DNA from: JANJUB01 sp040081075
Lineage (GTDB): Bacteria > Armatimonadota > Fimbriimonadia > Fimbriimonadales > Fimbriimonadaceae
DNA length: 8,096 nt
Reading direction: 5' to 3'
NCBI GenBank assembly: GCA_040081075.1
Contig: JBEBHJ010000091.1
Span: 1-8,096, forward strand
The position numbers and the translations under genes were made by a program. A model generated the notes under the pieces. That model saw only the letters and a list, made by a program, of their open reading frames with translations. It did no database searches and was not told the DNA's origin. Shown here one piece after another: positions 5,599 through 8,096 of this stretch; the stretch's first letter is position 1, and every line of letters begins with the position of its first letter.

Positions 5599-6126
5599 AT
5601 GAAGCCAGTGCTTTACATTTTTGCAGGTCTTCCCGGTTCTGGGAAAACCACACTTGCTCAGAAAGTGGCAGATCGGTTCAGGGCCACATACCTTCGTATC
5701 GACACCATAGAACAAGGCATTCGGAACAGGTTTGGCATTTCGGTCACCGGAGAAGGATATGAGCTTTCCTACATGATCGCGAAGGACAATCTATTGCTTG
5801 GAATCAGTGTTGTCGCAGACTCCTGCAATCCGATCGGTTGGACTAGAGACGAATGGGAGGGAGTCGCTCAAGAGTCTGGTGCCGAGTTCATGCACATCGA
5901 GATCACTTGCTCAGACAAGGTCGAACACAGAAACCGAGTGGAGACACGTTCCTCGAGCATTGTTGGGCTGTGCCTACCGACATGGGACGAGATTGAGCAC
6001 CGCGAGTATCATGGATGGGATCGGATTCGATCAGTCATTGATACTGCTGGCAAAACCGTGGAGCAATCATTCAACGAGACTCTCAAAGTAATAGAAGACA
6101 AGCAACTCGAACAACAAACACAGTGA
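5599..6126 (+). CDS. P-loop ATPase/kinase-like protein, AAA_33 type (cassette 10)
   Basis: Predicted cytosolic nucleotide-binding protein of 175 residues. The Walker A motif GLPGSGKT (10-17) follows the first strand VLYIFA. Asp35 in LRIDTIEQGI is where small-molecule kinases of this group bind the substrate hydroxyl. VVADSCNP (71-78) matches the second strand with Asp74. HRNRVETR (110-117) supplies the arginines of a lid (111, 113, 117). This architecture is that of AAA_33 / zeta-toxin-like / chloramphenicol-phosphotransferase-like kinases, which transfer phosphate from ATP to a small molecule; the substrate is unknown. No partner antitoxin is visible, so a toxin role is not supported. The start ATG 5599 is 8 bp after the attC 9 R' box, and AGG within that box (5587-5589) could serve as a weak Shine-Dalgarno sequence. 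Confidence 0.88.
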   Translation: MKPVLYIFAGLPGSGKTTLAQKVADRFRATYLRIDTIEQGIRNRFGISVTGEGYELSYMIAKDNLLLGISVVADSCNPIGWTRDEWEGVAQESGAEFMHIEITCSDKVEHRNRVETRSSSIVGLCLPTWDEIEHREYHGWDRIRSVIDTAGKTVEQSFNETLKVIEDKQLEQQTQ

Positions 6127-6154
6127 TTCATTGCCGTAGGATCAGCCACGCAAG

Positions 6155-6281
6155 GCCGAACAAAGCGCTGGTGTCAACCGCTGGGACCGCTCTGTCGGCG
6201 ATGCTTTCCGTAACTTTAACCCGCCTTCCCGTCTCCACGCTCACCCCCGCCCCGGCGGTCGGCACAGCTTGGACGTTTGGT
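6155..6281 (+). other. attC site 10 (127 bp)
   Basis: R'' GCCGAAC (6155-6161) and R' GTTTGGT (6275-6281). The arms follow the attC 9 plan: GCGCTGGTGTCAACCGCTGG on the left and CCCCGGCGGTCGGCACAGC on the right. The left arm carries several substitutions, so pairing is less perfect than in attC 9. Same length and same central sequence as attC 9, hence the same subfamily. Confidence 0.93.
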
Positions 6282-6311
6282 GCTTTTACGTCTCTCCCAT
6301 AACGAAAGCCA

Positions 6312-6731
6312 ATGAGCACACCATTTCTCGCCTCTCGCCGAGTGTATGTCGCGACACTTGCGTTGTTCATCGGCTCCAGCCTTTTCTCCATCGCTGGCAA
6401 CATCCTTCAGAACACGTCGTTGTTCCATCGTTTGCCTTCTGCCTTGCAGCTTCTCGTCCAGGTCACCGGCGACATCGTCTGGGCGACAGTGGCGATGATG
6501 GCTGTCCGACGCTTCATTCCCGATCACATCCCCCACAAAATGGAGATTGGAGCACTCATCTTATCCGTCTATTTCGCCCTTGGAGAGTCCTTCCTACCTC
6601 AACTGCTACCGGGAGTCGCCGACCCTCGCGACATCCCGGCTGCGATCATGGGCGTTGCCATCTACTACATTTACGACAGGTCGCGCACGGCTTACCGACG
6701 GGCCATCAATCCAACTCCGTGCACCGGCTAA
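6312..6731 (+). CDS. small multi-pass membrane protein (cassette 11)
   Basis: Predicted inner-membrane protein of 139 residues. Hydrophobic segments lie at about 11-30 (VYVATLALFIGSSLFSIAG), 45-65 (LQLLVQVTGDIVWATVAMMA), 79-98 (IGALILSVYFALGESFLPQL) and 108-121 (IPAAIMGVAIYYIY), giving three or four transmembrane helices. Arg/Lys clusters (RR at 9-10, RR at 66-67, RSR and RR near the C-terminus) would help fix topology. No transport or enzyme motif is recognised. The start ATG 6312 is 30 bp after attC 10, with GAAAG (6303-6307) upstream as a weak ribosome binding site. A longer overlapping + frame (6269-6826) lacks such organisation and reads through both flanking attC sites, so it is rejected. 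The gene ends 17 bp before attC 11. Confidence 0.8.
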   Translation: MSTPFLASRRVYVATLALFIGSSLFSIAGNILQNTSLFHRLPSALQLLVQVTGDIVWATVAMMAVRRFIPDHIPHKMEIGALILSVYFALGESFLPQLLPGVADPRDIPAAIMGVAIYYIYDRSRTAYRRAINPTPCTG

Positions 6732-6748
6732 ATGACAACAGCCGAAAC

Positions 6749-6841
6749 GTCGAACAAAACGGATGCAGGCAACGGCTCGTATGGCATCTGTCGTGTCATC
6801 GACGCTTTCCGCTCGCCGTCGCCTGATTCGAAGTGTTCTGC
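6749..6841 (+). other. attC site 11 (93 bp)
   Basis: R'' GTCGAAC (6749-6755) and R' GTTCTGC (6835-6841). Arms CAGGC-A-ACGGC and GCCGT-C-GCCTG are the same as in attC 2, and the length is identical. Only a few substitutions separate the two sites, which lie 5.8 kb apart. This is the last attC recognisable in the window. Confidence 0.9.
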
Positions 6842-6852
6842 CAATATTTATT

Positions 6853-7035
6853 ATGACACGTATCGACTATCAACGAGAAGACGTGCTTGAGGTTTTGCGA
6901 ACCCTCGAGGAGATTGTCGTATCACTGGTGAAAATGACTCCCCGGACATGGCGGGAGATCTCGATGTGCGCGTCGTTTGCATCGGGGCGCTTTTTTCAAG
7001 CCCTCTTTGCTGACGCGTTAGCTGGCTGGAATTGA
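6853..7035 (+). CDS. short hypothetical protein, terminal cassette (cassette 12)
   Basis: Predicted 60-residue protein starting MTRIDYQREDVLEVL, with an amphipathic helix pattern (VLEVLRTLEEIVVSLVK) and ending in ALAGWN. No domain recognised. The ATG at 6853 follows attC 11 by 11 bp and has no Shine-Dalgarno sequence. The frame is also open upstream through attC 11 from an ATG at 6763. No attC follows the stop, so either this is the final cassette with its site lost, or it is a 5' gene fragment joined to chromosomal DNA. The short length and missing attC make a truncated relic plausible. Function unknown. Confidence 0.45.
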   Translation: MTRIDYQREDVLEVLRTLEEIVVSLVKMTPRTWREISMCASFASGRFFQALFADALAGWN

Positions 7036-7237
7036 AGAGGTGCAGGGGGAGAAAGGGATAAAAATGCTTTCATTGGCTGTCTCTGAGTTTCCCATGGGTC
7101 AAAAATGAACTGATTTTTTCCACGGGCAAGGTTTTTCGGTGTGGCTTTCCGTTTTTTGGGGAAATTCATGACTTGCGGCGCATAGGGAGGCACTCGCTTG
7201 CTTGCCTTGGATATCCTCCATCGTTGCCAAGCCAACT

Positions 7238-7268
7238 TCCCGTGGTTCCGAAAAAAGCTTTCACGGGA
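7238..7268. repeat. hairpin downstream of mnmM, possible weak terminator
   Basis: TCCCGTG (7238-7244) and CACGGGA (7262-7268) form a perfect 7-bp stem with a 17-base loop containing an A-run. It lies about 68 bp beyond the mnmM stop on its transcript strand. No T-run follows the stem on either strand, so a Rho-independent terminator is not well supported. Confidence 0.25.
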
Positions 7269-7285
7269 TTGCAAGCTCTGCGATT

Positions 7286-7317
7286 AAACAGGGTATGATG
7301 AGGGACTTAACAGGGTA
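7286..7317. repeat. short direct repeat AACAGGGTA
   Basis: AACAGGGTA occurs twice (about 7287-7295 and 7309-7317), each preceded by TTA, with start-to-start spacing of 22 bp, roughly two helical turns. It could be a binding site for a regulator, but no gene start lies close downstream on either strand, so it may be chance. Confidence 0.3.
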
Positions 7318-7335
7318 CAATCTAGATCTACATCC

Positions 7336-7902
7336 TCACTTCCTCTCAATCACGATCAAAGATGGCGGGGTGTTTTTTTGGTTTACAAATCCATATTCAA
7401 TCACTGTATAGAGAGATTGATCCAATCCCTGACCCCAGGCCTTTACGGCAGCAGCTTCCTCTGCGCCGCCATCGTGACCGGTGTAGAGAACGATGGTTAT
7501 GACTCCTTTGGGCAATAGCGGGGTCGCAAGCTGATCCAGCGCCGCCAGGGTGGTTTGCGGATTTGTCACTATTTGTTTATCCGTTCCTGGTAGATATCCC
7601 AAATTAAACATAGCTGCACTCGGGAGCCCATCCAGGCAGGAGCCCACCTTTTCGTGACCGAGGTGAAAGAGTTCCACCTGGGGAAAATCAATAGTTTTCT
7701 CCCGGGTGGTTTGAATGGCTGATGCCTGGATGTCGAAGCCGATGACTTTGCCTTCTGAACCCACCAGATTTGCCAAAAAAAGGGTGTCGTGCCCATTGCC
7801 GATAGTGGCGTCCACGACCAGATCTCCCGGCAAAACCCGGCTTTTTATGATGTGCTGGGCGAGATGGAGAGCCCGAGGCAAGTGATCATCAAATATATCC
7901 AT
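7336..7902 (-). CDS. mnmM: tRNA wobble-uridine methyltransferase MnmM (YtqB family)
   Basis: Predicted cytosolic class I SAM-dependent methyltransferase of 188 residues, the normal length for the YtqB/MnmM family (rRNA_methylase, PF06962). Bacillus YtqB methylates the aminomethyl group at U34 of tRNAs to complete mnm5(s2)U. Diagnostic motifs are intact: SAM motif DATIGNGHDT (31-40), acidic Asp57 in GFDIQASAI, AAMFNLGYLPGTDK (96-109) and YGFVNQKNTPP (170-180) before a strand ending in IERK. The start ATG 7902 has GAGTGG just upstream; a TTG at 7914 would add four residues and overlap the stop of the upstream gene. It lies 8 bp downstream of the FAD oxidoreductase gene, so the two are very likely one operon. 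Unlike the cassettes it is on the - strand and is a housekeeping-type gene, marking the chromosome proper. Confidence 0.9.
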   Translation of the reverse strand: MDIFDDHLPRALHLAQHIIKSRVLPGDLVVDATIGNGHDTLFLANLVGSEGKVIGFDIQASAIQTTREKTIDFPQVELFHLGHEKVGSCLDGLPSAAMFNLGYLPGTDKQIVTNPQTTLAALDQLATPLLPKGVITIVLYTGHDGGAEEAAAVKAWGQGLDQSLYTVIEYGFVNQKNTPPSLIVIERK

Positions 7903-7910
7903 GTTCCCAC

Positions 7911-8096
7911 TCAAAAGACAAAGTGTTTTTCAATGTTGTTTTTATCATCAATTGGTTTCCCGCCGAGAAGGTGCTCGACCAGAGCCAGGGTGTGGGAGGG
8001 CGCATTGATCACACCCTTGGAACCCAGGCCGTTGAAGTAGACAATGTCGAGAAACACTGGATGCCGGCCCATATAAATTTGGCTGCGTTTGATTAT
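7911..8096 (-). CDS. FAD-dependent oxidoreductase, DAO fold, C-terminal part only
   Basis: The last 61 codons of a gene entering from the right edge; stop TGA at 7913-7911. The visible sequence contains a short HPVFLDIVYFNGLGSKG stretch followed by a helix APSHTLALVEHLLGGKPID and a short polar tail. The Asn-Gly-(Leu)-Gly-Ser-(Lys/Arg)-Gly turn followed by Ala-Pro and an amphipathic helix is the conserved C-terminal FAD-contacting end of the D-amino-acid-oxidase/glycine-oxidase superfamily (PF01266), which includes the oxidoreductase domain of MnmC. The N-terminal Rossmann motif is outside the window, so substrate class cannot be read directly. Directly upstream of mnmM on the same strand with 8 bp between them, it may act on the same modified tRNA base; that is inference from context. 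Confidence 0.75.
   Translation of the reverse strand: MIKRSQIYMGRHPVFLDIVYFNGLGSKGVINAPSHTLALVEHLLGGKPIDDKNNIEKHFVF

Larger units (their letters stand above)
7036..7335. other. non-coding array-chromosome junction
   Basis: This 300 bp lies between the last cassette gene and the convergent mnmM gene. No convincing coding frame is present; the - strand frame 6996-7274 overlaps the cassette gene and has no recognisable features. T-rich runs occur around 7105-7160. A hairpin (7238-7268) and a pair of near-identical 10-bp repeats (7286-7317) are the only structures I see. No attC could be found, so the right boundary of the array is placed at or before this stretch. Confidence 0.55.

Noticed and set aside
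5599..6126. Zeta toxin or toxin-antitoxin system
   Set aside because: The P-loop fold is shared with zeta toxins, but no antitoxin-sized partner gene is adjacent and the gene stands alone in a cassette.
6269..6826. 185-codon + strand frame
   Set aside because: Overlaps the membrane-protein gene in another frame, starts in attC 10 and ends in attC 11, and its His/Arg/Ser-rich composition is typical of a wrong frame.
434..6841. CRISPR array or tandem repeat reading of the palindromes
   Set aside because: The repeats differ in length (60-129 bp), are 0.4-1 kb apart with genes between them, and share only short boxes, which fits attC and not CRISPR.
6996..7274. 92-codon - strand frame in the junction
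   Set aside because: Overlaps the end of the last cassette gene, has no domain or ribosome binding site, and has basic low-complexity composition.
7309..7320. Promoter with TACAAT as -10 element
   Set aside because: No plausible -35 lies 16-18 bp upstream, and the sequence downstream is the 3' end of mnmM on the other strand.

Overview
The window is a stretch of an integron gene-cassette array that runs into ordinary chromosomal genes at its right end. From position 1 to about 7035 every convincing gene is on the + strand. Each gene is short and single, and each is separated from the next by a 60-130 bp imperfect palindrome. These palindromes have the layout of attC recombination sites: an outer R'' box close to RYYYAAC, an outer R' box close to GTTRRRY, and long inner arms that pair except for one or a few extra bases on one side. 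I count eleven such sites (about 434-493, 919-1011, 1933-2058, 2501-2596, 3284-3364, 3906-3995, 4433-4561, 4922-5009, 5464-5590, 6155-6281, 6749-6841). They delimit about twelve cassettes. No integrase gene, attI site or cassette promoter lies in the window; by the usual geometry they would lie beyond the left edge.

Cassette contents, left to right: a small hypothetical protein (148-387); a secreted hypothetical protein (518-898); a secreted trypsin-like serine protease (1032-1925); a secreted hypothetical protein (2101-2493); a YcaC-type isochorismatase-family hydrolase (2645-3283); a GNAT N-acetyltransferase (3368-3895); an acidic hypothetical protein (4013-4411); a VOC/glyoxalase-bleomycin-resistance-fold protein (4569-4937); a secreted hypothetical protein (5031-5441); an AAA_33-type P-loop kinase-like protein (5599-6126); a small membrane protein (6312-6731); and a 60-residue hypothetical protein (6853-7035) with no attC after it. 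Four of the twelve products carry signal peptides and one is an integral membrane protein. The recognisable enzymes (GNAT, VOC, P-loop kinase, isochorismatase hydrolase) belong to small-molecule-modifying families that often turn up in cassettes. They need not work together: the array is a collection of independently mobile units.

The right end (7336-8096) holds two - strand genes that converge on the array: mnmM (ytqB), a tRNA wobble-uridine methyltransferase, and upstream of it the C-terminal end of a FAD-dependent oxidoreductase of the DAO fold. The pair resembles the two activities joined in MnmC (oxidoreductase plus methyltransferase), so it may be a split mnm5(s2)U pathway. About 300 bp between the last cassette gene and mnmM appears non-coding and is probably the array-chromosome junction.

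Organism: a Gram-negative-type bacterium of moderate GC with a sedentary chromosomal integron. The MnmM/DAO pair, the weak or absent Shine-Dalgarno sequences and the varied attC families would suit an environmental lineage such as Verrucomicrobiota or a relative. That is only a guess from general character; nothing in the window proves the taxon.
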